Below, in pieces: positions 41,747 through 55,900 of a stretch of 64,000 nucleotides of DNA. A program made the translations under genes and the position numbers. Every line of letters starts with the position of its first letter. Position 1 is the stretch's first letter. Origin of the DNA: Rotaria socialis (Eukaryota; Rotifera; Eurotatoria; Philodinida; Philodinidae); assembly GCA_905331475.1 (NCBI GenBank), contig CAJNYU010001127.1, positions 186,001 to 250,000 on the forward strand, written 5' to 3'. The notes beneath the pieces were generated by a model. That model ran no database searches. It was not told where the DNA came from and saw only the letters and a program-made list of their open reading frames with translations.

Positions 41747-43766
41747 ATGCCACGTATTGCAATACTTCATCCAGATTTAGGTATCGGTGGTGCTGAACGT
41801 TTAATTGTTGACATAGGATTGGCTTTGAAATCTCATCGACATGATGTTGATATTTACACTAATTTTCATGATAAACAACGATGTTTTGATGAAACGCGTA
41901 ATGGACAATTAAATGTTTTTGTTGCATGTTCATGGTTTCCAAGAAATATATTTGGAAGATTTCATGCTTTATGTGCTTACATTCGATTTATTCTTCTTGC
42001 TATCTATGTTGTTTATATTGAATCGAAACATAAACATTATGATGTTTTTGTATGTGATCAAATCAGTGCTTGTATACCTGTCTTAAAACGAACTGAACGA
42101 CCAATTCTATTTTATTGTCATTATCCAGATCAGCTATTAACTAAAAGAGAATCAATAGCAAAGAAAATATATCGTTGGCCAATTGATGTTTTTGAAGTGA
42201 GTTTGTTTTCGTCGGTATCGAATTATTATTCTAATAGAATATTTTAAAATAGTTTGATGAAAAATGACTAGACACAATAGTTATACTAATGAAAAACATT
42301 TCAATATGTTTACACTCTGTCAAAAATTCTATATGAAAGGCCTCTTATTCAGTTTCTCTTTGTCTTTGATATCAATTTACAACATTTTTTTTACATGTTG
42401 TCTTAGTTATTTATTATTTATTCATTCAAAAGAGTTCCCGGTGAAGTACTCATTGTTTGAGTATAAATGGAATGTTACGATCTATTTTAATATGCCGATC
42501 AAGTGTGCGATATTCATTCATTTTTATTTTGTCCTATCTTTCAATAGAAAGACGCATCAAGAGATTACTATTATATTTCGCAAAGTACATTGACAGTGAA
42601 TATTCATGTCTAGAATGTTTCTGCTTCATTCAAATGGATTTATGCAACGAGTGATAAAAATCATTGAATTACATATAGAGATTATTTTCTTCTATAGAAT
42701 CAATTTAAAAACCCTGAAGTTAAAATACATAATATATCTTTGAATAACAACATAATCCAAAAGAATAAATTTAAAATTCAACAAATCATCATCTCTTTTT
42801 TAATTTTTTATCTAGGTAAAACTCAAATTGAAAAATAATCATCACTACTCTATTACATATTTATCTTTTAAAGTCTAATGAATTCTCATATAATCTTAAA
42901 ATATACTTATTGTTTATCTAGACCGAACATTCGTCTATTATTGAGTTCAATAAGAATTTAGTCAAGCTTATTTTTATTTATGTTAAATATTTAAGATATA
43001 GAATTCATTCGTTTATTTTATATAGGCCTATACAACATGTCTTGCTGATTGTATTCTGGTAAATAGTGCATATACACAGTCAATTTTTAAAAAATATATT
43101 TCATCAAAAATTCCAGTAGATATTCTTTATCCAACTATTCCTGATCGATCATTATCGTCATTCTCTAATGAAAATGAAAAAACAATAAATTTTCTTTCAA
43201 TAAATCGATTTGAAAGAAAAAAAGATTTACCACTTGCTCTTCATTCATTTGCACATCTTCGTAAATTATTGAATTCAAATTCAAAATCAATTCATTTATA
43301 TATTATTGGTGGTTATGATGAACGTTTACGTGAAAATGTTGAACATTATCAAGAACTTGTTGAATTAGCAAATCAGTTAAATATTGATTCGTCATTGATA
43401 ACATTTGTCCGATCATTTTCCGATGAACAAAAATGTGAATATTTATCCAAAGCTCATTGTATTCTGTATACACCACGTTTTGAACATTTCGGTATTGTTC
43501 CACTTGAAGCCATGCAAGCTGGACGACCAGTTATAGCAACATCAACAGGTGGACCTTTAGAAACAATAATTGATAATCAAACAGGTTTTCTATGTGACGA
43601 ACCATTGATTGAAACATTTGCTCAGCGAATGAAAGAATTTATTGATAATGAAAATTTATCGAAACAAATGGGTGAACAAGGAAAAATACATGTTAATGAA
43701 AAATTTTCATTTAAACCATTTGCTAAAAAATTGAATGAACATATTAATGAAATTTTGATAAGATAA
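41747..43766 (+). CDS. ALG2: ALG2 alpha-1,3/1,6-mannosyltransferase
   Basis: GT4 glycosyltransferase of the ER membrane that adds the second and third mannose to the dolichol-linked N-glycan precursor. Two exons, 41747-42196 and 43026-43766, join in phase 0 across an 829-bp intron to give 396 residues, close to animal ALG2. Motifs are ILHPDLGIGGAERLIVDIGL (GT4 N-terminal loop), CDQISACIPVLKRT, ILFYCHYPDQLLTKRES, LADCILVNSAYT, LLYP-like VDILYPTIPD, LSINRFERKKDLPLALHSF, IIGGYDERLRENVEHYQELV and the nucleotide-sugar end EHFGIVPLEAMQAGRPVIA with STGGPLETI, containing the ExxxxxxxE pattern. A hydrophobic segment near residues 70-95 may anchor it. The stop is 99 bp before the HDAC8-like start codon. 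Confidence 0.96.
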
Positions 43767-43865
43767 TAATAGAAAAAACACTTCTTTGCTTCTTTTTATC
43801 TTTGCTTTTTTGTTTTATTTTATTGGTGGCTATTATTTTTAAGATAATTATTTAAAAAATAAGTT

Positions 43866-45482
43866 ATGCGTGAAGTTATTTATATAACATCATTAGAACT
43901 TCATAAATCTCTTGATAATATTGAAAAAATTCGTCATCGTTCATATCTTACTGATGCACTGATTAGTGCATATGAACTTGATAAACATAATCATATTCGT
44001 TTTATTCAACCACAATTAGCAACTGATAACGAACTAGCATCAGCACATGATCGAGATTATATAGAATTTTTGAGTTTTATTTCAAATATTGATCCTGATG
44101 ATGAGAAATTATATAGAGAACAAATGGATATCTATAAAATAGGATATGAATGTCCACCGTTTGAACAATTGTCATCATTTTGTTAGTGAATATGTGTATT
44201 TATTGTGAAAAAAAGTTTTGAATTTATTATTAATTCAGGTAAATGGATTGGTGGCGGATCGATAACAGCTGCTAGATATCTTAATCGTGCGAGTAATAAT
44301 ATTGCTATAAATTTTTTTGGTGGTTGGCATCATGCAAGTAAATTTTAATGAAATAAAATAAACAAGTTTTGATTGACTAAAATTTAGAACGATCTGAAGC
44401 ATCAGGATTTTGTTATATTAATGATATTGTTATGGCTATTAATGAATTAAGAAAAAAATTTGATCGAATATGTTATATTGATTTAGATTTGCATCATGGT
44501 GATGGTAAGAATATGTACATAGAACGATGGAAAACTTATTTTATGAGAGAATTTTATCAATTTTGTCAATATTATTCTAAAAATTCTCGCAGAAAGATAT
44601 TTGAGACCGACAATAGAAGTCTCGTTAACTTCGAGGTTGACATCAGGAATTTGTTTCATGAAACTGAATCCCTCGGCAATTATGAAGGATTTTTAGAGTA
44701 TAATATTTCAGTTTTATTACATGCATAATCCTTTCGTGTAGTCATATCTTCTATTGGTTTTTTTAAAATAAATGACTCGATCGATGTTTATTATCATACT
44801 ATTGATTTTAATTATAATTGATAGCTATTGTTTTATTTTTCGACTTTTCATTTTTGGGTGATACTTGTTTTTCTTTCTAGGTCTTCAAGAAGCCTTTTAT
44901 TGCTCGTCAAAAGTATTGACTGTTTCATTACATAAATATGAGCCTGGTTTTTTTCCGATTAACTCAGGTGCGCTTATTGAAATAGGTGAAGCATGGGGAC
45001 GTGGTTTTAACATAAATATTCCACTTCATCATGGTATTAATGATAATCAGTACCTTTCACTGTTTAATCGTCTTTTACCAAAAATAAATTCTTCGTTTCA
45101 ACCAGAAGTTTTTGTTGTACAATGTGGTGCTGATACACTATTCGGTGATCCTATGAAATCATTTAATTTAACAACGCAATGTATTATGAATTGTGTTGAA
45201 CAGATAATTAATTTAAATAAACCAATACTTTTATTGGGTGGTGGCGGTTATAATATAGCGGATACAGCTCGATTGTGGACATCAATTACTGGTCTTTGTT
45301 TAAATGAAAAACTTGATAATGATATACCTGAACATAAGTATTTTGTACATTATGGACCTGATTTTACTCTTGAAACATGGCCAGGCAATCGAACGAATAA
45401 AAATACTCAAGAATACATCGATGGCTTATTGAATTTTGTTGAACATAATCAAATTAATATTATGAACAGTCAAATTCTATAA
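43866..45482 (+). CDS. HDAC8: HDAC8-like class I histone deacetylase
   Basis: Zn2+-dependent lysine deacetylase, in animals acting on cohesin SMC3 among other targets. Exons 43866-44181, 44239-44337, 44388-44504 and 44881-45482 join in phase to give 377 residues, like HDAC8 (377 in human). Active-site elements are all present: GGWHHA (charge-relay His pair), [21 protein letters not shown] (Zn ligands Asp and His), [10 protein letters not shown] (third Zn ligand Asp) and LLGGGGYN (transition-state Tyr). HDAC8 rather than HDAC1/3 is supported by the short C terminus that ends soon after YGPDFTLE, and by [11 protein letters not shown]. Intron 44505-44880 is in frame for about 220 bp, which creates a spurious open frame that has no homology and is not part of the protein. 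Confidence 0.94.
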
Positions 45483-46982
45483 TAAAACATGTCAGATATA
45501 TGATAAATATATCCATATGTATATATTTTTTGTACATAGCTTTTGTCAATACAAGAAATCATATATGATAGGTTCAGCCTTGATGTATTCCTTTTTGTTG
45601 CCTGGTATCAACACTTGCACATAGGACACGTTCGATTTTTTTAAGTGTAAACCTAATATTATTTATGAATGATTGATTGATCGATACTGAAAAATGGAAA
45701 GGAGAGGAAGCAAAATTATATGGGTAGCCCTTTTCTTTCTCATTGTGTCTTTGCTTTTTCTTTGCAATAGAAATAAATTTTGCTATGCATATTTAATGAC
45801 AAATTTATACGACTAAAGGCTGTTGTATAGTAAGGTAACTTTTCAAGTTGCATCATATTTGTCTAGTGAGATTGAAAAGGCCGTGTGTATATATATATTT
45901 GTGTGTAGGCAGAATGTGGGACGCAAATCAAGTACGTATATGGATTATCTGATTAAATGATACACATTGGTGTTACTTCAAAATGAAAATTACATGATTA
46001 TTTGCTTTAGAAGTGTCTCTCTAATAATACATCCCACATTGTTAAAGAAACCTACAGTATTTAGATGTGACGGTCTTTCGGTGATTTTTTTTCTTTTGCC
46101 AACATTAGACAATATTAACATTATTTGCGCTGTCTTTTTATTCTGATTTAGAAATTTCTGATCGACATCAGAATGAGACTTTTTGAGCATTTCATCAAAA
46201 ATGATAAGATACGATAGAATTTAATGTATTGAAAGCATAAGATTGTGTTTTTGATACTATCACTTCGTAACATGAAAATGATACGATAAACATCTAAGTA
46301 AACAAAGAAACGATCTTGTTTTTTTTTATGACTCCTACTGACTTGTTTATTTCGTATGATTTTGAATAGAAAAATTGACGGCTCATTGTAGGTGTCAATG
46401 AAAATCAATGTCATAAAATAAATACGAGGTAACTGCTGTTACCGATGTATAAAATACAATAAATGTAAGGATAAAGCGACTCAACAAAAACCATTTGTTA
46501 GAACGAAATAACGAAAGAAGAGGAAAAAATACACACGAACTTTAGGCTCGTCTCAGCTACTATTTACACCAATTTAAAAAAAAACGATTTCTTGCCAATG
46601 TTGTACTGCATCATTTGTGTGTTCTTTTCTATGTTACCTCTCTTTTTTGTCGTATGTCGCATAGACACTCCGTCATTAGATATGCACATACAGCGGTACT
46701 CAATGATTGAAGCAAAAAACGACAGAAAGAACAAGGCATAAAGATAAAAAAAGAATGATTTGCTAGTATAATATATATATAAGGATATCAAAAATCATTG
46801 ACGCAAATCTGTTATAGTCAAAGTGAAGGAGAGAAAAAAGGTTATTCATTTCATTGGTTATTCATCTATATCGTAGGTTGACAATCTTCGAATGTATTCA
46901 TTGTAGTAGTCGATTCTTAAGTGTAACGGTCTTATTGATTTTGAAAGTATTTAACTTAATGTCAATATATATTCTCTTCTAG
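45483..46982. other. Gap between HDAC8-like and TRPM2-like genes
   Basis: 1.5 kb, AT-rich, no recognised gene; open frames on the minus strand lack domains. A TTCTAG acceptor lies directly before the TRPM2-like ATG at 46983, so a 5' UTR exon of that gene probably lies within this gap. Confidence 0.55.
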
Positions 46983-49900
46983 ATGCCTGCGTCAACGACG
47001 CAAGAAGCATTAATAACTGAAAATGATAGTATTCAGAAGGAGGCATCATCAAATAAATTAGTTAATCGTGCTCTATCAACATTAGATACAGATGAATTTT
47101 CTAACCTTATTCAAGAACAATATGGAGCGTACTGGGGTGCACTTAAATTTGAAGATTCTCTTGGTGATTATATAAATGATGTAAGTTTTATTGGTTTATT
47201 TTGTATACGTATATAGCAAATATTCATTTTTTTTTGTAACTTATTGGATATTTTAGTTATCTAATGAATTTATCTTTCTTTGATTTAATTTTTCTAGGCT
47301 CGACCATTTCTTTACATTGATGATAATGTTGATATGCAAGTTCTACGTCAATTCATGATAAACGAATGGAAATTACAAACACCAAATATAGTCATACCTA
47401 TCCTTAGTACTATAACACGTCATAAGCCATTTAAAAATCTTAAAATGGTTGAAACATTAAAAAGTGGAATTAAAAATGTATGAAAATTACAAATATTATA
47501 CAAGTGTTTGCAGGGAAAGCCTTGTACGACTTTCCTAGTACTTCTTTTGAAATCTATCCTCTTTGTACGGTTTCATCTGCCAGGGAATAGCTCAGAATGA
47601 GTACTACATAGCAAATTAAATATAATTTGCAGGTTTTATGTATTTACTTTTGCAAGAAAAAAAAGATATTTTTGTTGTCCTACGACACGAAGAATTTAAT
47701 TTAAATTCGGTTAGTCCATTGGATAGACAATTCAACTTTCTCTTATGCGTTTTCTATACTGAAATTTCATTAATAGCTTCTATATTAGAAAATGGTTTCT
47801 TTAAATAAGAAAATCCTAGTAGTTTTCAAGTACTAAAAAGCTCTATGAGATTTAATTTTTCATACATATCATCCTCAATAACAGTGAGGTCGACCAAAAT
47901 TTTGACTATCTTTCTTTATTAGATTATGATGCCCACAAATAAAAAATTGCCAAAACAAGATTCATGATAGGATCAATAAAAATAACCAGTCGAAGGACGT
48001 ATTTTTCTCTTGTTTTTTCGTAACTCGTATAATTTTCCATGTCAAGGTCATAGAAAATGCACCAAAATCTTATTCTATTGAGGGCAATAGTCTTAAAAAC
48101 ACCAATATCTACTCACTGTTTAGATACTGGAAAATAATCATGACTATTGTTAAAATATCAACAACAAATTGATCTTTTTTTTTTATTAGTCTCATAATAT
48201 TAGCATTTTAACAGTCTTTGATTAAAAAACAGTCGAGTTCTATCATGATGTTACTATACATTTTCCAATGTCTACTAGATATTTTACCAATGTCTAAAAT
48301 TCGGTGTCCTCGTTCGATTATTTTCACCTTTTCATTTATTTTTTCAAGTAACGTCTATGTTCGAAGATGAAATATTGATCGAAAAAAATCGTTTGATATC
48401 GAGAATATATCATTGACTAAATCAAATTCAATACTTAACTAAATATTTGTTCTCATTTATTGATATTATAAATATAGAAGTTTACTTTCGTAAACCCAAA
48501 CCCTAAAAGATCCTGGAGTTTGCTCTAATAATACAAAATAAATAGACTATTTTTATTTTAGATCATAGACACAGATATATCTTAATTTTTGTCTAATAAG
48601 AACATAAATAATCGTGTTTTTCCTTATTTCATATGGTTGTCTATATGACAATCAACGATTGCTAAAAAATAACTCAAGCTTTTAGTTATCTTAGAAAACA
48701 TGAGAATACTAGAAAAAATAAGTCTATCAAAATGCAAATCTTATTTTTGCAAATAGCTGTAAATATTCTACCACAAAAAACTTAGAATATTGACTAGTTT
48801 AGGCTGCAAACGCATCTGAAGTATGGTTCATAACAAATGGACTCGATGTTGATATGCCACAATTAATTGGATCTGCTTTTCGAGATGAAAATGTATGAAA
48901 TTTCTTTCAGTGAATTGTTACAAACTTATTACTATTCCATTTTTCTTCATATATAGTCATTAAGACGAGCTGATGATGCATGGACAAAACAAGCAGATCG
49001 ACCAACAAAAAACCGTAAAGCACTAACGTTAATTGGTATTGTTTGTGACGATGAAATAAAAGAGTTTATTGATTTTAAACATAGAAAAGAGCAATCACAA
49101 GTATTTAAAAAATCTTCTGTTGTGCTTTATTAATAATTCAATTTCGATTTATTTTCATAGGTAGTTAAAGTACCGGCACGTAAGCGTGATCAATTATCGT
49201 TAAATAGTGATCATACACATTTTATTGTAATTCGTGAACAACCAATTGGTTCTAGTTCAATGAATAATTCAGAAAACAAGCCTATAAAAATAGATACTAG
49301 CGATAATAAGCTAGAAAAACTAACTGATTCAGCTGGGAGTGCTACAAATAAATTTCGTGAGCATTTTGAAAGTTTTCTACATCAAGAAACATCTCAAGCT
49401 GGATCGTCACAAACGACAACTGGTAGGAATAAAGTTTAAACATTATAGAGAAAAAAACAAATCGTTAATTACTCTATCTAGACGATGCAGATAAAAAACG
49501 TAGTCCATGGAGTCAAGATGGCTTTCCGATGGTGTACACATTAGTTCGTGGTACACCAGGAACAATCGAACTTTTATATAGAAAAATTCAACACGAAATT
49601 CCTGTTGTTGTTCTTAAAGGAACTTCATCTGCTGCTGATATTATTGCATTTGCGTACGAAGAAATTAGTTCTAAGTAAAAACAAAACAAAGATTAATTTA
49701 AAACAATTAAAAAATGTTTTATTTTACATTTAGATCCGAAAGAGAAAATGAAGATAATTATTTAAAAGTTGAATTAGCTCGACGTATACTTGAAGAATTT
49801 CCTGCATTGAAAGATAATAATGTTAAACGAAATGAAATCCGTAATCATGTTATCTCAATCGTTAAAAGCGCAGATCAAGGAAAAAGAAAATTTCTTACAT

Positions 49901-52900
49901 TCGTTGATGTTAATAGTGCAACAGCATCATTGAGTGATTTTCATAAATATATTCTTTCAGCTCTTTTACAATGTATGAAGAAATATTTATTCAATGTTTT
50001 TCTTCTCTTTCATTAATAATATCATTATTTTTAATTTAGCTCAAAAAACAGTATCGGGTAGTAAAGTTAATGTTCAATTAAAACGAAATCTTCTATTAAC
50101 ACTCGATTGGAATTTACCAGATTTAGCTTTATCAGAAATTTTTCAACGTGATGACGACATTAAATATTCTATTCCAATAGAATTATTTGATAAAGCTTTG
50201 CTTGGTAAAAAGCTTGAACCATTTGTTGATCTATTTCTTGATCGAGAATTTGTTTTACATCGATATTTAAAATCGGACAAATTAGTTAGTTTATTTAATC
50301 AAGCAAAAGATAGAGAGTTTTTAACAACAACATCACTCGAAGGAATTCTCGGTTTGTCAGGCGTAAATAACAATAAAAATATTTTCTTCTTCTGTTTTTT
50401 TATGTATTCAAGTACTTTTTATTCAATAGGATGAAGAAGAAATGCCACCAAATTTTGTTGAACATAGTCTTAACATAATTGTCAAACGTTTAACTGGTAT
50501 TAGCCATTTTTTTAGTAAACATGAAATGGATTGTAATGCCATGGGAATTTATTTTGGTGATAAATCAGACAAAGGGGTTCAACGGCAAAGAATACGAGCA
50601 GAAAAAAAAGTAAATTATTTTACTACTTTTTTTCCACAAGATTCATTTCTTTTTTTTTACTCAAAACAGGCTCTTCGACATTTGATTATCTATGCTGTAT
50701 TAATGAATCGTCATCAACTGGCGAAAATTCTATGGAAGCGTTCATCAGAACCAATACCATTAGCTTTAATTTGTTGTATGATGTTTAAAAAATTGGCACC
50801 CTATTGTCATGAATCTTATCAAAGATTACTAATAGAAAAACAAGCGAAGTAAATTTAGATTTCTTTTTTTATCTCAATTAAATTTCTTTTATTTATTATA
50901 GAGAATTTTCCGATTGTGCACTAGGTGTTCTTGATAAATCATTCAACGAAGATAGCATGAGAACATTTGAAATGCTTGATGAAAAACATACAGTAAGAAT
51001 TTTTCAAAATGCATGTTAAAATTCATAAGATATATCATATACTTCTATATAGGATTGGAGTCATATGACAACTGTTGAACTAGCTTACAATGCAGATAAT
51101 AAGGAATTTATGGCACATGCTGCTTGTCAAAAATGGGTTACACGACAATTTTATGGAGAAATAACACCACGTGAAATTTCATGGGGTTTATTTAAATGTC
51201 CAGATTATCTTAAGGTGAGTAAAATATTAGATCAATATGATATTAATCGTTCTTCTTTATTTGTTTAGATTATTTGTTGTGCTATTTTCATATTTCCAAT
51301 GTGGTTTTGGATCAATTTTTCTCCTATTGGACAAGCACCACCGGCACCAAAAAAATCAAATGATTTACCCAATGACGGGAAAGAAGCGTTAGAGACAGAA
51401 ACAAAAACTGATGGTTAGCTATTTTTCCTATATTATTTTTTTAAATTAAAAATATATTCAATGAATCTATTAGGAAAAGCTTTAACTGAACGTGTTAGTG
51501 AGGTCAATATTCGACAAGGAGTACGTACGATATTGTTTTTTCTTCGTGTATTATTACATTCCATAGTTCATGCCAGTATTAGATGAATGAAAGAATCTAT
51601 AATCTTTTCTTGCTACTCTATCGAAGTTATTTTTCAATTAACTCCCAAAAATTTAATAATTACCAATGATTTCACAGTATTATTATCATAGTATTGGTAT
51701 ATACGTAGATCTATTGATAGTTGATTTTTCATCTTAAAAATGCTCATGTCATTTTTACGAGCATAAAAAGAAAGACATATATTTAGAAACATTAAAAATA
51801 ACATTTCATTATTAGTTTATATGATCATAGATTATAGATGTGGGAGGAGGTGAAGGCGTGTCTGTGGTAATACACAAAAGACCTTCATGTACACTGATCG
51901 ACCTAGATGTGTGAATTTATTGTTATTGTTATTTATAACAATAACGTTTTTTCTGAAAAATATCATGTCTCAGTTCGCTGTATATTTTAATTGGATCCGT
52001 TATACGAGCTTATGCTTTAGAACAAATTTTTTTGACTTCTATAGTGCTAATTCGCATGGTATAACCAATATAAAAAATGAACTGAGTTTTCAGAAAAAAA
52101 GCTATTTGTTTCATTTATCTGTTATTTATAACAGATAACTATCGAAAAGAATTTATTGCTATTATTATTAATAACAGCAAGATCACAATAACTTTTCACC
52201 CTTAGATTCACCCATTCTCACCATTACTATACTCAGGATAATTTTATCATTCGAAATTCATTTCTGTTTTTGACGTTAATTGAAAATGGTAGATATAAAG
52301 TTTGATACTCGTATTGTGAAAATATACAAAGCAAAAACAAACTATTAATCGGTATATATTACGGTGCATCTGAAAAAAGACAAAATATTAAACGCTTAAA
52401 TTCAATCTTCTTTTATGATATTTCCATGGTTAAGTCTATGTTAAACTCTGATGAATAAAATAATTGCAAAGATGTATTTATCGCGTCTATGGATAGATAT
52501 GCTCCATATTTCTACTCTAGTGTGTGCTTCTTTCAAATTAAGTTTTACAAAAAATTCACTGTAGCCACACACCTTCATGAAGATAATACTATGAGATAAT
52601 TGATAATTAATTAGTATATTAATGATCTCAAATAAACCTAACAAAACGATAAATTGAAATTCTAAATTTGTTAGTTCGTGTTATTTCGATAGGACATATT
52701 AATATATATTTAGAATGGTTTTATTCAACGAATCAAAGGGCGTCTTTCTCCTGGTAGTTCGAAACAACAAAAGAGTATACCAGCACCATCAAATTCTGAT
52801 GAAAAACCGATGAGTCATTTTGAAGAAATTCAAGTTTTATGGTCGGCACCGATAACAAAGTTTTACACCAATTTTGTTGCTTATCTTGCATTTTTAATGT

Positions 52901-55900
52901 TTTTTACATTGGCTGTTTTGTGGCCATCATGTGGAAATCTATTGCTTGATTGTTTCGTTTGGTTTTGGACAGCAGCAATTGCTTTCGAGAATACACGTGT
53001 GGCTTATGAAAAATATTGTGTAAGACTATTTTAAAAGAAAACATTTAAAAATATTGATAATTTTAAATTTTAGTCTCAAAGTAGTTTACCATTACAACGA
53101 GCAGTATTAGAAATTATTGTACAAACTTTATTTCTTGCGCTTTACCTTATTTTTAGAATTATTGGTCTATGGAATTTTGGCAGTAAGTTAAACAAAAGAG
53201 GAAAAGGTATTAATGAACATGATTGAATTCATTTTCTTTAAATAGCTTGCCAAATTTTAACAGCAAAAGCAATATTAGGTGTTGGATTAATTTATTATTA
53301 TTATCGAATATTATTTATTTTTCTACCGATCAGTCCAACACTGGGTCCAATGATGATTCGGCTTCGATGCATGGTAATTTATTTAAGAAAAATTTTATTT
53401 TTGTTCTTTGAAAAACGGATATTATAGATAATGGATGATTTCTTTACATTTTTACAATTATTCGTGATATTTATGATATCATCTGGAGTTGCAATAACAG
53501 CTGTACTTTATCCACATTATCCGCTTAGTTTAGAATTGATTACGAAAGCTTTCGTGTTTCGTGGCTTAATGGCATTGTTTAGTGGTGAAATGTCTGATTT
53601 AAAAAGTCAGCATCAAGCATGTACAATAAATGCGACAAGTCAAACAGAAAAAGAATATGCTTGTATGCGATTATCTCATGGTCTCTCGTTCAAATGTAAG
53701 AATCATTACTATTTTTGTGTTGTGCTGATAAAAAAAAATTCTTTTTTAATATTCAAGATGATAATCCTCAAGCATATCGTCGATATGGAATAGTATCACC
53801 AAAATGCAATCAAACATCATGGATAGCATGGTTTTTATTAATTCAATACTTCTTTTTAGCTAAACGTTTTCTTACATCGCTGTTAACAGCTATGTTTGGG
53901 TATGTTAACATAAATGAAATTGATTTCATTCATTTATTTGAATTGTTCTTTTTTATGTTCTTTTTTGTTAAATTAGTTTAACTGGAGCACGAGTACAAAG
54001 TCAATCTCAACAAATATGGATGTATAATCGATATGAAATCGTTATGGAATATGCGAAGCGACCACGTTTGCCACCTCCTTTTATCGTTATTTCTTATATT
54101 TGTAAGAAGATTTTGGATAACTTTTTAAGGATAGAAGAGGAAATTATAAAAATTTTACATAATCTAGATGCTGTTCGATTAGACATGATGAGTATGGCAT
54201 ACGTCTCTTTGTAATTCTGTTTTCTAATCTTTAATTGTTAAGTTACAAGAATTTTATCTAATTATTTTAGTGAACAGATAGACATTAGCATTGATAGAAA
54301 TATCCTTAAGTTTGAATTTGAATAAATTTATATTCACAAAAATGCATACAATTAGCTAAGATCTCTGTTTTCAAGAATGTTTGAAAAAAAAGACTATTTC
54401 CATTACAAACTGATATCTGAATATTGGTGTATCTATTGGTGAACACAGCTACAGTACAAAATTCTATCATCTCAATTTTCAGCTACCCCCCCCCGCATAG
54501 AAGACCCCCTTTAATTAATTAATTTTTTGCTAATTACGAACTTTAATTAGCGTTTTTCCATCAAAATATGCCTGATTCTTAGCGTTTTAAGCTGGAAATA
54601 GGAAGAGAATGTGTTTACAATTATAATGACACCCTTAAAACCCTGAAAATCGCCTTAGTTTTCCGGAAAACCTTTCAGAATAAATATTAGGAAAAAATAC
54701 GATTCTTAATACAAAACCTCCCCCCCTGGAAAATTTTTACGCCGGAACATAATAGAAGAACCGGGGTCTTTTAATGTGGGGGAGGGGGAGTTATTCTATA
54801 TTCATAGGTGGAAACTGTAGATTTTACATAAATGGAGTTTCTTCATGTTTACTGGAAAAACAATTTTTATTTCGAATTTACCTTTATCTTTTCGTTATCC
54901 TAAGTTAATCTTAAGTTTTCCAATATAATCAATGAAAATTTATTTTATAAAAATTGACAAAACATTATTACAAAACATTCAACTAATAATGTTTATCAAG
55001 ATGAGTGAATCACAATCTTAAGATATATCCCATTATTCCGTCGAAACTAAGAATCCTTGACAGGCGCTTTCAGTTTGAAGAAATCCATAAAAACTATCGA
55101 TAGATCCTTTGCACAGAATTTAACAAAATTGACGAAATGTCTTCGTAAACATATCAATTTTTTTCTTTTTTATTATAGCGATGTTACTGTCACATATTGT
55201 TCGTCAATCTATCTTAAAATTTCAAAAAACTTCCGATAAAAAACATTTACCTGCGCTTCTAAGTCTTACACAATCAATGACAACAGGTACTCATATTTGT
55301 TTTTGTAAAAATAAACATCGAATCAATAAATAAAATTTCATTGTTCGACTTTTTTTTTATAGTGGAAAGTGATTCTGAAAGTAATTTAAATGGCATCAAT
55401 AGACTAGCAACTAAAACACCACATGAGCATTCGTTTTTTGGACGTTTACTTGATTGTAAACCATGTAAAGCCATTGTAGAAAATCAAAGACTAAAAGTTG
55501 TTCGTACAATAGATATTTTTATGTTTGCTCATTGAATTGGATATTTTTTTAAGGAATTGGATAAACGCTCCTGGGAAGATAGTGAAGCTAATTTATATTG
55601 GAAATATAAAGCTAAAGAATATTATGCCAAAACACAAGAAGCTGATAAAGTACAAGAAAAACTCGATTGTCTAACAAATAGGTAAAATGAAATTTAAGTT
55701 TTCTTTATTTTTTTCTAAAATTTGAACACAACAAATCTAGTGTAACTAATATACAAAAAGATATGGATGTACAACGAAAATCTGTACGACAAATCAATGA
55801 TCGCGTTGTTTCATTAGAAAAATTAATGGTTGATTCGCATATATTACTTGAAAAAATTCGTTCAGCTATTCATCAAGAAGATCGTTCATTACCTGAATGT

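Noticed and set aside
42264..42654. Open frames inside the ALG2 intron
   Set aside because: Hydrophobic T-rich translations with no conserved motif, and they interrupt the ALG2 frame that joins in phase 0 across them.
44505..44728. In-frame extension after DLHHGDG in the HDAC8-like gene, a possible insertion domain
   Set aside because: It begins with a GTAAGA donor, breaks the HDAC fold right after a Zn-ligand loop, and the next exon restores the conserved [15 protein letters not shown] in phase; it is an intron.
54102..55179. Continuation of the TRPM2-like frame to a stop at 54214
   Set aside because: The frame crosses a GTAAG donor after IVISYIC and loses similarity; the exon from 55180 restores the TRPM2-like sequence in phase.
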